Notes under the pieces: model-generated
Databases searched by the model: none
What the model saw: only the letters and a program-made list of their open reading frames with translations
Told to the model about the DNA's origin: nothing
Made by a program: the position numbers and the translations under genes
In this document: in pieces, positions 47,209 through 60,500 of the stretch
How positions within the stretch are numbered: position 1 is the stretch's first letter
Layout of the letters: every line of letters starts with the position of its first letter
Source: Parapristionchus giblindavisi
Taxonomy: Eukaryota; Nematoda; Chromadorea; Rhabditida; Diplogasteridae
Assembly: GCA_943737045.1 (NCBI GenBank)
Contig: CALSFV010000339.1
Span: forward strand, 186,001 to 250,000
Reading direction: 5' to 3'
DNA: 64,000 bases

Positions 47209-48264
47209 CTGAAAATACGTGATGATACCGGAATTCAGAGAAAGGAAGGAGACGTGAAGGTGAGATCAATGATAAGAGAAGTGATAGTGATGAGAGAATA
47301 TGGAAAAGTGAGAGAGTACAGAGAAAGAGAGAAAGAAAAACAGCTGTCGAAGTAATAGAAAAGAAGATGAATACAGATTGAATTGAATGAAATGGACACA
47401 CATTAATTGTAATTGAATATATTCATATATGATATGGTGGTACAAAGGAAATCATTCAAAAAAATTTAAAGCGGCATATTTAAAGTATCATAATTTTTAA
47501 TTATAGTATGAAAGCTCGATGACGAACAATAGAGAAGAATAAATGAGCAGAGTTCAATTGTAAAGTGAGCGGAGAACTGCGAAAAGTTCAACTTGTTTTT
47601 CTCTTGATCAACTAGAACAATAAGATAAACATCGTATGATCACGTTCTGATGATCAATTGATAACGATAACAATGATGATGTAGAACGTATTAAAAGAAG
47701 ATATGAAAGTATGAATGAAGAACTAATTAATGAGAACTATCAACTGAAACTAAGAACTGTATTTGTAAAAGGTACGCGCAACATAGATGAGCAGTATGGG
47801 AGAAAGAAAGCTAGCGAGAGAGATGAGATACTATATGAATATGAGAGAATGAGTGAGTAGAAGAATAGAGAAGAGAACGAGAGAGATAGAGTAAGAGATA
47901 GAGAGAGAAAGGTGGTTATGATTCTTGTCATATTGAACTCTGCCAGTGAACGAGAATCGATGATGATTACGCACAATGTGTTCTCTCTCTTTACCTCTGC
48001 CTTTCCTCTCCCTCTCTATCTTCTTCTTCCTATCATTCTACCTCTGACTCTCCTGTTTTAACTCTTCCTCTTCATCTAATTCCTATCATTCTCATTGTTT
48101 GATTTTTGTACAATTTTCTAGACATCTGGAAGGCTCACAATTTTGCTGGTTGTTTTGCTTAATTCAATTTATGAAAATATAAAAAAATATTAAGATAGTC
48201 AAAATGGAAATATTTCATCTTCATTCATTTCTACTGAACGGCATCGTCGGAAGCGGTTGCTCCT
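47209..48264. promoter_or_regulatory. Divergent promoter region, ET-module-like gene / phosphatase
   Basis: A spacer of about 1 kb between divergent genes. The left part is GA-rich and the right part (47990-48060) is CT-rich, so both genes have a pyrimidine-rich tract upstream on their coding strand. No further gene is seen. Confidence 0.5.
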
Positions 48265-49838
48265 ATGGTACGAATTGTTTGATGATATTTAGAAAGATCA
48301 CATGATCCGTTGATCAATCAATACCTTTCATTTAATCAATAATCAATCAATAATCAATAATCAATCAATATAATGATTATAGATAACATCACATCAAAAC
48401 ATTCTTTCTTTCATTCGTGAACATCTCATAAAAGGACCAAAAGAATGGGATTATTCACCTGATCAACTAATGGAGATTCATTCCACTGTTAAGGTTAGAG
48501 ATCAAAGATCAAAAGATCAAAGATCAAAGATTAACTCCAGCAAAAATTCCGTAGTCAACCAATCCTCCTCAACATCTATTCTCCTCTTCGTATCTGTGGA
48601 GACTTACACGGACAGTATGCTGATCTACTCAATATCTTCCAGGTCTGCAATAGAGGTCAAAGATCAAAGATCAAAGTTCAATTTCAGAATTGTGGATGGC
48701 CCTATAACACTCGATATCTGTTTCTGGGTGATTATATCGATCGAGGGACTTGTTCATTGGAAGTGATTACACTCCTCTTTGCATGCAAGATTGCCTTCCC
48801 TAATGATATCTATCTCCTAAGAGGAAATCATGAAATTCCTTCCATTAACAAGTACGGTAGCTGTTTGTCTGTATCGATTGATATTGATAGATTGTAGGAG
48901 TTATGGATTCTGGACGGATGTGAGTGTACGGTATCCAGAGAGGCACGAGGCACTCTTCAAAAGTTTCTCTAGTGTCTTCGCTGAGGTGATTGTCTTTTCC
49001 CTGACAGAGATCAAAGATCATAAGTTGAAAAGATCAAAGATCATATTTAGATGCCTCTAGCCGCTGTAGTAAATGACAATATTCTTTGTCTTCATGGAGG
49101 ACTTGCTCCGTCACTAAATTCACTCAAAGAAATTGCTCAGATTAAGAGGTTTTCTTCATTTTTAGTAATTTATCGATTTATTTTTCCAATTTACATATAT
49201 TTTAGACCATGCGAAGAACTTACTGGCCTAGCAGAAGATATTCTCTGGTCTGATCCTTCTGATAAATCTGGGTTTGAATTATCTTTATCGATTGGATAAT
49301 CAATCAATAATTAAAGATTCGCCAAGAATAATGATCGTGGTTGTTCATTCACGTTCGGTGCTGATGTCGTCGCTGATAAGTGTAATAAATTAGGAGTGAA
49401 GATGATTGTGCGTGCGCATCAGGTACGACGACTTATCCTAATAAGTTGAAGTATAGAATTTGTGATAGACGACGTTTTCTAATGCTTACACCACAATTAC
49501 AGGTAGTGGAGAAAGGTTATGACTTCTTTGCCGGAGGTAAAGTAGTTACTATCTTCTCGGCTCCTGGATATGATGCATTGTATGATAATGTTGGAGCTGT
49601 CATGAAGGTATTACTATATTTACTTAAATGACTTCGTCTTACTTAGCGGACTTAGGATATGACTTATAGTTAGCCTTCTTTATCTGACTAAACCTCGAAT
49701 GGCTGACATTATTTAACCTAAAACTAATTTCAGATCGATGATCACAATACCATATCATTCTTCACATTCCCAGCAGCAGCTCCCATCACTCGTAAGATTG
49801 GAAGATTGAATGGAAATGGATTCACTACTTCTGATTGA
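48265..49838 (+). CDS. PP1-type serine/threonine protein phosphatase, divergent
   Basis: Metal-dependent PPP-family catalytic subunit. All signature blocks are present over eight exons: [93 protein letters not shown] and [16 protein letters not shown]. These keep the metal-binding Asp, His and Asn residues and the phosphate-binding Arg residues. The block SAPNYCGEFDN of canonical PP1 reads [11 protein letters not shown] here, so the toxin-sensitive loop, including its Cys, has changed. The C-terminus is [12 protein letters not shown]. In the model that keeps the frame, the start ATG (48265) lies immediately before the first intron and the protein reads [16 protein letters not shown]; an upstream start at 48204 runs into a stop after splicing. 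Nematodes have many such PP1-like genes, often germline-expressed. Confidence 0.88.
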
Positions 49839-50291
49839 AACGATAATAAAGAGAATAAATTCGTTTCATTCAATTATTTCATATCTCTATTCCTTATTCT
49901 ATATATCAGCGTAATTAATTTATTTTTTCAAAAAGCAAAAAGAAAAACAACAAGATAAAAGTAGACAAGGACAAAAAGTACACAAACATTTCTTTTTTTG
50001 GCATAGTCTTTTGTCTTAGTGGTCATAATTTGTTTCAAAACGAGAGTGTGATTTTCACGTCACTTTGATTTTTTTCAACTTCATTTTCACTTTTCACTAT
50101 GATTCACTTTTGTGTAGATGAAATGGTCTGACGGAAAAGTTTATCCTCATGAGCATGGAAAGAACACGAGTAAAGAAGAAGAAGAAATGATTCATTTGGA
50201 ATTATTCTTCCATTGGAGACATACATAACATAATGGATCAATAATAATCAGTAGATCAATAATAATCAATAACCAATAATCAATAATCTAT
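49839..50291. other. Convergent intergenic region
   Basis: 3' flanks of the phosphatase and the ROL-3-like receptor gene, with AATCAATAATC repeats near 50240-50290. No gene seen. Confidence 0.6.
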
Positions 50292-53200
50292 ACTTGACTG
50301 ACTTTCACACCAGAGGCACTATTCTTACGTGAGACAACATTTCCTCCAACAAGAGATGGAGGAGGAGCTGTTGATTGAATACGACGACCTGATAATTACA
50401 CTATTAATATTTTTAAGTATTGAATTCAAAGATCAAAGATCAATACTACACATTTAATCGGGCAACTCTCCAAATAAAATTTCAGAGTTGTTAAATCTTT
50501 CATAATGTTCACAAAGATAAAAATCACCATTGAGTGCATTGGCCGATGTAGAAGCAGTCATTAAAAGGCCTACAAGTGATTAGTTTTAAATAAAATCAAT
50601 GATCTTTATTTTTGTAAATTCTGTACCATTCCTCCTTCCGATTCCCATTTGTGTGCATCTTTTGGCTTCAAGAGAAGGAAGAGAGGCAGCGACTGATGGA
50701 GCCCAACTATGGGATAATGCACCTGATGGGTATTCATTAAGATACGTACATATTCCCTGGTTACACAAAGGTGGGAATGGCCGTATTTCTTTATTGATCA
50801 TGCCAGACACAATAACTATCATACACTATCTATAAAAATATGATCATCGTGTTTGACACCGATCATTTGCCCGTCAAAAGAGGATATATAATGTCGCCAC
50901 GGCGTAAACCAGACGGGTTTGGTGCAGAGTTGCACGGAGCGGCGGAATAACGAGGGCGCGCACGAGCGGATTGTTGATAATAAATGTCCTTACCTTCATC
51001 ATGTTCTTGTTCATAATATGGATTAATCGATCTTGTATCAATGAATGATTGTAATCGTGGAGGAGGAGTGGCTGAATGAAGAGCATTGGGAGATATTCGA
51101 TTAGTCATCGGCATTCCCGAGTCCCGTGGTGATCCTCAAGGTGTACTGTAAGTATTATTGATTGATTAGACATCATACTTAGTCCAGTTCGATCGATAAT
51201 CGATGATGGGAATGTGTCAGTGGAATGTGAGAAAGGAGAACGTGGAGAAGGAGGATGAGAAGTATGAAGATAGAAGGATGAGGGGCGACCGCCTTTCATA
51301 GGAACCTCATTATCGATTGCTATCACTTCCTGTCAAACAATAATATTTATTTTAATTTAAAAGAAATCAAAGATTGATCTTACGAGTGGAGGAGGAATCC
51401 TTCCAGACGAATCCTTTCTCGCTCGTAATGTGGGTTTACTGTACTTTTTCGTACTTTGTGAATGAGAAAGACTCCCTGAACAAACATTTTTTTTGAAATT
51501 TGAAAAATATTTGTAAAAATGAATGAATAACCTGAATTAGCGAGATTGGCAACAGATTGACTTTCAGCCGTTGTTGTACCATCAGTTTCACTTGTAACTG
51601 AATCCAATGAAGCATCGAAATCAGCCTGAGGGGTAGTTGTGATAGCATAGGGTTTATCATCCTGAATATGATATGGGGATTCGATGAGAGTCTGATAGGG
51701 ATAGTCGATCACCTGATATTCATTAATCTCACGGAAACTTTCCAATTGAGGAAGAAGTTCACTGAATGAGGGACGATCCTCGGGATTCTGGGCCCAACAT
51801 GATTGGGCTACACGGAAACTGAAGATGATCATTTATTAAGGAACATCATCGACATTAAAGGTGGAGACCCGCGAATGATCATGCAAATTTCCTACATCTC
51901 GCTTATGCAAGGGTGTAGTGATATGCAAGAAGATAGGGAGACTACCTATCGTTCCCTTAGCGTAGTGGTAAAACGTCTGACTAGAAAGCGCATGGTCGTG
52001 GGTTCGAATCCTATTGCCGAAATTTCCTATTTTCAAAAAGCGCGCCTTTCCCTGCACGGGGCCTGATGATTCATTCATGTTTCTAGCGATCAATAAGCTG
52101 AATCATCATAAAATAAAGAGTGTACGGTATGTAGAATAACTTTTGCTATGATTCTATCTGCACAGTTTGTTCACGAAAATATTCGCGGGAGTCCACCTTT
52201 AAAATGAAAAAAATGGATGCATGAAAAGTCACTCGAGACACAACTGACGTACATATTTTAGTCCTTCTGTACTTACATTTTTGCAGGACAATAGACTGGT
52301 TTGTCCAGTTGTTCCCCAGATAAGATTGTTTCACGGACCTAAATTTAAAAAATTCAATGATATTGCAGATACGAAAATAGGTAACCTTATCATAATCAAC
52401 TTCCCCATAGGGAACAGCTCCGAGAGTGAGAATTTCGTAAACGACAATACCATAACTCCATGTTACTGTCTTTGATGAAAATGTTCCATCTCGAAGAGTC
52501 TCAGGAGCCATCCATCTGCAATTTAAATAATTAGTAATTTAGTTTGATTTATAATACATAAGAGGACAAGTTCTAGTGACGTAATGAAAAAAATCAAGTG
52601 CTGCGAAAAAGAGAAGAACTTGAAATGATGTCAGTTATCGTCTTTCCACAAACAAAGAACATTGAAATAGTGTTAGAAATGAAATACTGTTTTTTTCTTT
52701 CTTTTACAAGTATCGTCAAAAATAAATGAAACCTTCTCAATGATGATCCTTTAGTCTGTGCTCCATTGTCACCATTGAAGTCACGACTCGCACCATAATG
52801 AGCTACAAAATAATCAATAGTATTACAATTTATAATGAATTAATTACCAAGTTTCGTGATTCGAGTGTTCGCATCAGCACTTGATATCAGACAGTTCCTA
52901 AAAAAATTATTTTAAAAAATATTATAAAATTATTAAATATTACCTGGCAGCGAGTTCCTTGTGAGTGTGTTTGCTGATCTCGAGATATGAACAACCTCGA
53001 GCGATATCGATCATGATTGATAGAAGTTCACGTAGACTCAATTGACATGGAGTGAACAATTCATCCGAACGAGGACGACTTAATTTTATTTTACTTTAAT
53101 TTTTTTCAAAAGTTCGTTTTCAGATAAGTTTCAGATTCTGTTGATTATCTAAAAACGCTACTATGCTTGGTAAATTTGGATAGGTGGTCAAAAAATATCG

Positions 53201-56200
53201 TACGCTTTCTGAAGGAATGTGTGTAGATCTCCGCCCTGCATATGTTCAACAATGAGATATGGAGGTAGATCATTATCATCAATACAAACTCCGAGAAGAC
53301 GAACGATATTGGGATGATCAAAGTTACTGAAATATTTTAATCATTCTTTTCAATCAATACAATGTTATTCCAACTTCATCAAAATAGCCTCTCTCAAGAA
53401 TCGAATTCGATCTTCAGGCGAATGGCCTTCCTTCAGTTCCTGCAATTATCGATTTATCGATTAATTGTTTTTATTGTTACAGTACCTTCACGGCTACTTC
53501 CGTATCATCATCAGCTATTGTAGCCCTGTGCACCTGAAGTAAATCGATAAATCGATAATTCTCCTAAAATCGATAACCTTTCCAAATGATCCTTCACCAA
53601 TAACTCCATCGAAGAGTTTGATATCTTCTCGACGAATTCGAGGAAGGTCTACAAAAAATCGATAATTGATTGAGCATTTTTGATAGATCAATGATACTTT
53701 TGAGTTCATTCTGAAGACTCGGTGGTAGTTGTTGAGGATTCGTTGACAGCTCAGCCATCTTCTCTAGAGTTATCGATTTCGTGTCCACCTACAACTATGG
53801 ACTTCCGTTGGTTAGTGAGAATTGCTGAACTACCTTCAGCTTCTTCTTCTTTCCATTACTCGCTCTGACTCTTCGTCGCGCTGCAAGGATATGTTTAGCA
53901 TACAAAGATCAAAATCAATGAACAAATAGGATTCACAAATATTCAGGCAAATTTTCGACATAATCAATATTTCAATGATTAAATAAGATAATGAATGCTC
54001 ACCTATAACAACAGTAGTGATACAAAGACCAATAATAGTTGATAGAAGAATGATAATAACAAAGATGAAAACATGATCATCTTCCACTTTAGCGATACGA
54101 GTAGCAGCTGCTATTTATTCATTTATTATTTTATTATTTCAAAAAAATGATACTGATCAATATTCAAATGACTTACGTTTTTCGGAGTTCGTATAACCAT
54201 AAGCTCCGAAGCCTTCTTGATTAGCTGCTCTAACTCTAAATTGCCAATTGAATGTATCTCCATCTGTCTTCGATGGTCTCCAACTCAATTTCCATCCATC
54301 CAATCCCCTCTCCGCTATCTCCCATTCAGATGATTCATTCACTCGAACCTACAATTGATCTTTGATCTTTGATCTTTTGATCTTTGATCTTACTTCAACA
54401 GCATAAGAAGTGATGGGTGATCCACCATGAGAGATAGGTGATGACCATTGTACAATCCATCCTTCCTCATCTACTTTAGCTTCAACATCTCGAGGAGCAG
54501 TGGGGGTACCAGCTGACAAGAACATTTTCAGAAACGGGGGCAAGAAAACAAAATGATACTCGCTTTTTTGCACACTCTTCATCCGTCCCATTTAACTTAT
54601 TTTTGATTTTTTTGCACGATTTTTAAACATTTTTCTTAATTTCACCGATGATATAATAAAAATTCACAAAGAAACATATCAAAAGAAGAAAAAGTTAACC
54701 TTTAGTCCTAGCCAATTGAACTCCTTGATAGTAATCCTCCTTATAATGCATTTGTTGTCCATAAACAGTATATTTGGATGAATAAACAGCAACGAATCGG
54801 AATGAATATGAAGTAGCTGCGAGTAATCCATTCAATAGAATTGACATTGATGGATTTGATCCTCCGAAGGTCGCATTCATTGGAGATCTCCATTCTCCAT
54901 TTCCTCCAGACTAAATTAAATACAATTTTAAAAAGAAATTCTAGTAAGAAGCAAACGCACGATGCTCTGGCAACGCTCTCTACAAGGCGAGAGAGCATTG
55001 CCAGAGTAGAGAGTTTCAAATTAGCTCGGTTATGCCTTTAATTACCAATAAAAGAAATGTCTAGATAGAGAATTTATCCGTGTTCGTTTTCAAATTCTTT
55101 TTTTTTGTAATGGAACAATTACCTCTTTGTATTGAATGGATACAACACTAGGGGGTTCTTCAGGTTGTAATGAAGTCCATTTTAGAAGAATCGATGAGCC
55201 TAATCATTTTCATTATATTAATTAATATATATTAAAATACCAGTGATATTATCAGGTCGTAGAGTTCCCGCGACATCTTTTGTTCTCGTAGTAAATTCCA
55301 TCGATTGTGCTTCAGAATCACCGGGGAATGGAGAATTCAAACGAGATTCATGAATGGCTGTCACCTATAGAATCATATATGTTTCATTACAAATATTTAA
55401 TAATCGTAAAAGACGCAGCTCTAATTCATTCTTCTTCTCTAATAACAATAATAATATATTTATCTACTCTAATGAAGAAGTAATACATAAGTAAACAAAC
55501 CCAGAACTTGTAGTCAGTACTCGGTCGGAGATTGGATACTCGTACTCTACATGGATTAGTGAGACAACTTGTATGATCCGATGTAGTCGGAAGGAATGTT
55601 CCGTCACTCCATTCTTGTACTGCTATTTGTGATGGAGATGAGAGCGATTGTTGAGAAATCTGAAAGGTAGACAATTCAATAATACATATCATACTTTAGA
55701 AGTGTTTCAAATGGTATTTCAAATGATTTCCATTTCACATTATCTCTAAATATACCGTACCCTATACTTGATCTCCCTTTTGGGTGCATTAAGTGTCTCA
55801 GGCAGCTTCCAGAACAAATACAATGTATCGGGAGAGATGGGTACAGCGAATGGCTCTGATAGTAATATTATATAATTAATCAATATATTGTAATTTGAAT
55901 CAAACCAGTAATAGAACGTATATCTATAAAATTATAAAATATTTGAAATTTTTTTAAAAACCTGATGGTGGAGAAGGATATCCGAATCCCGTACGGAATG
56001 AACGAGGAGGTGACACTCCAGCTGCTGATGAATATCGATTAGACCATGCTACCGTAACCTCGTATCTGAATATGATTATTGATTGATTTGATGTTGTCTT
56101 TCACCAGTATAAACTTCAGATGAAATAAGTGATAATATAATATAAGAAAAGAAAAATAAAACGTACGCAGTTTCCTTATCAAGTATTCCATTCTCAACAT

Positions 56201-57533
56201 GAATTATTTCAGAGAAACTACGAACATGTTTCACTTTATCTGTTCCCTTCCGAGTGAAATATACCTGAAGAGAATACTCTAATATACGATTAAATAAGTA
56301 AATAAGTTTGAGCAAATTGAATAAAGCTTACATCATATTGCGTGCTTGGAGCAGATATTCCAGCACAACTCATACGGGGAGGAGGAGGGGATACCTCAAA
56401 TTAATTTTGTTTAATTTTTTTTGATAAAAAAGGAAAACCTCAAGGAGAGCTCCGGTCCTGCCTTCGTTCACAATTTTGAATTCTATTGTAGATGAAGCTG
56501 GGAGTGTGAAACAAGAACGATCTGCAATATAATCAACGTTAAATTTAAAAAATTTCATTCTGAAACAGAACAACTTTTGTAGATCAAGAGATCTATTTGC
56601 GCTTGAGAGCTAGCTCTTTTTTTCAGGCGATTAAGGATTTCAAACCCAAGAAATTTTCTTCTCTGGGTGTTCTTTAATTTCACTAGATACTCCTCATTAG
56701 GAAAAATTTTCTGTAACCTCGCCAGCAATTAATAGCTTGGTATTGATGTAGGTAAAAATGATAATAAATGATTTGTACCAGGGAATGGTTGACTGCTTTG
56801 AGAGACAGCTAGAATTTGTCTCAATGGAGGATTAGCGATAGTTATAGGAACAATTGAATCTTTTCCATATATGAGCATTTCTGATGACGTCACGAATACA
56901 AAGAGTTTATCAGCGATGGAAAAGGCTGAGATTGATTTGAGACCACGTTCTGAAATCACTTTTATTAGTATTTGATGTGTGTTATTAAAATTATTGAGGC
57001 CAATTCAAAACAGTCAATCGACGGTTTCGCTTCTTTCATAAATAATGAATAAAAACATACAATAACGATGATGAGCTGGAAATTTAATTTAAAAATATGA
57101 ATGATTTCACAGGATTGTATTTAAAATTCAATATTTTCTCTTTCTCTTTATACAACATAAGTCTCACCTCCAAACTTTGACCAATCAATATGTAATTCTT
57201 CACATTTCCTCGCTTGTGTATCAATAGTAATCATTCCATTCCAAGTAAGAGCATAGATTCGAGGACTCGAGGCTTGATTCCAAGCGTATTCTACAAAGAT
57301 CAATCCATTCGTTGGATTTTTCATGAGTATGTATCTATTTAATACTTTGATACATAGTATTATTCTAACCACCACCATTTCATCTATCTCGAATCATTTT
57401 ATTTCATAATCGAGCTTCAATATCAATTTCTATTGATTACTATCTGTTGTTTATTGATTATTGATTGATTATTTATTGATTATTATCTACAGAATGTGAT
57501 AAATAGTGACTGAATGAATGACTGATATTTTTG

Positions 57534-57575
<42 letters not shown>

Positions 57576-60500
57576 GTACCGGCCATCATCCAAGTGATCG
57601 TTCTACTCGATAATCCTGATAGAGACAATGCAAGATTCTCTTCCTGTCCTTTCCATAGATTGAGTGAGAATAATGAACCATTACGGGTAAGAAGATATGC
57701 AGTACTAAAACATTCATCCATCTAATTATTTAGTCGTCTTCTATTTACGATACGAAATATTTCATATGAAGATGAGATCAACAAACTTAGTAAAGGGATC
57801 ATATGTCAATTGTTTGGCATCAGCAGCTCCAGGCGATAGATCGATGAGTTTACGAGGAGAAAGAATCGAAGTGGAGAGGAATGGATCCAAAGCGATTTGA
57901 TATAGAGACTTTCCTATAATAAATACAAATACATTTATTCATAAATGAGATTTTATGTTTTTACGCCATTTAAACATTATAAATATATTTTTATATTAAA
58001 TAAGTATTTTTGCAACTTTTAGTATAATAGCCTAATGAATAAACCAACCTGCAACAAACAATAGTCGATGACCAACCCAATCTGATGTCATGGCATCGAT
58101 ACGAGATACATCACCACCAATCGATACCTGCATATCATTCAATCAATCGATAATCAATAAATTAATAATACCTTGTGTACGGTATTCTCGATCTGATTCG
58201 TATCGATTTGCACTAATAATATCTGTGTGGTGTCAGGTTCCTTCCGGACCGCGAATAAATCATTTCCGATGAAAGCGAGAGCATCATACTCGATCTTACT
58301 CAATTGACGACGTCTGAGATTATTGATTTTTCGATTTATTGATTGACTTATCGATAAACCTTCTAACTGCAGCCATCTCTGCTGTGATATTAGTAATTGA
58401 TATCAGGGAGTTTGTAGAATCAATAGCAAAGAGACGCACAAGCGGACGAAGTTCTAGAATGGATTATGAAGATCAATCAATAATTGATCAATTATAGTAC
58501 CACTACTATCGATTTCAGCAGCGTCTGATGTCTCTCCTACATTCTTTGGTTCATTTGCAGCAGCTACAGTACACGAGATCTAATTATCGATCAGTTTTAC
58601 AAGATAAGAATCGTTGAATTATCGATTACCTTTCCACTCTTGACAGCGAATGAATAGTATAAATGACTACTGGGTACGATGCCACCGATTGAAGGACCAC
58701 CCTGAATCCGAATGGAATAATCATTAAAATGAATCGTTAATGTGGTACACTAATATATCAGTATTGAGCTCACATGCGTTTGACATACCAAAGTCTTTGC
58801 AGAAAACTTTAAAATATATTTCTAATTATTTACTAAATATTTGTATTATAGATGAACTAACTTGTTGGGTGCAATTGACAATGTACTGGAAAGCATTTCC
58901 ATTCCATTCTTCGGGTGGACTCCAGAAGAGAGAAATGATTGCACGAGGACCGTCTACTGTTTTCTGTAAACAATGATAATAGTTAGCATTAATTCAAACT
59001 GTTGCCTGTCCACAATATTTTTTTCCTAATTTGTAAACATTTCAATGGTCAATCCAAAATTAAAGTATTTAAAAATCACCTGTTGTGTTGCGTAAATGTA
59101 GAGTTTTTGAGGTTTACTGGGTGGTTTCGTAGGAGCGATCAATCCTGTTCTATTGATGGTAGCAGATGCGAATGCACTCATTGCTCAAATGATAAAATAA
59201 ACTTTTTCGTTTTACTTCAGTTTTATTGATTTGATAGTGCTTATCAGATATCAATCTTTTTTTAAACTTTACTCTGCGCTCTGGTAACACTCTGTCGTAG
59301 ATAAAGAGAGCGGGAGAGCACTACCAGAACGGAGGATTTCAAATAACCTTAGAGATAAAAATGTACCTTTGATAGTCACATCAAAATGTTGTCCACTTGA
59401 CCATGACTCCAATAATGAATATGGTAGAGAAATGGATGGATTGAGTGAGAATAGATGATACAACTCCCCTGACATCAATTTGTCCTTATACAATATCACC
59501 TATAATCAATATATGATCAGTTCATCAATCAATAATCCGATCTTACATGATACAGTATACTTTTGGGAGGGAGTTTCGGCTCTACTTGCCACACCAATTC
59601 GAACTTGTTCTTGTCACTCATTGATACCTATCAAATGGATCGATTATCGATTGATTCGATGCAGAGTCACTTACAGTTCCAGTGAAGTTGAATTCATGAC
59701 TGGTATTGGTTGGTAGAACGGGAACGAGGAAAGCCACTTCAGACAAGGCATAGTTGATGTTGAGTAACCCTAACTGAGAAAGACTGTTACGATTGGACTA
59801 GAGATGGACTAGGAGTAGTCACTTGACTAAATATCAACTAGGAGACTAATGATTAGGCTAGATTGACTAATTGACTAGTAGTCAATGGACTAGATAGGTT
59901 AGAAGTACTAGAGGTAACCTGTTTGTCAGCGAATCCCATTCGACCGTGTTTAGTGACGAACATCAAACGATCTTGAGCGATGACCAATTGACGGATTCTG
60001 AAGACATTGCCAATAATGATATTTATCTCACATATAAATAGTTAAAGGAACATTCCGAGCTATTTTTTCTCTTCTCTCTGTCAATACTCTCTCGCAGACA
60101 AAGGCCGCGAGAGAGTATGACCAGAGCGGAGAGTTTCAAAATAACCCGAGTGTATATTTGCAGCTTCTAACATTGTAAGGTTAGAGAAAGCTTCTGCCAA
60201 TCGTTTTTGCACTACTTATTTCATATGTGGGAGAGGTAGTGCATACAATATCGAAAATGACTACGATCCCTTTAGGACCTATCCAAAATTATCTTACTGT
60301 GGAAATTCAGTTGAAGCAGCTATGAATGAAGCGCTTTTAGATGGATGAGAAACATAGAGATGAACAGTTGAATTGGAATGATGAAGAAGAAAATATACCT
60401 GATAAGAACCATAAATATTTTACTGAAATATCAAAAAGTATAGTGTGAAAAAAGAAGGTTAAATATTTGTTTCAGTGATCTAATTTGATTAAAAAATCGC

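Noticed and set aside
51958..52018. Functional tRNA gene
   Set aside because: A and B boxes are visible but anticodon and acceptor stems do not pair, and the sequence recurs at 46847 with a shared SINE body.
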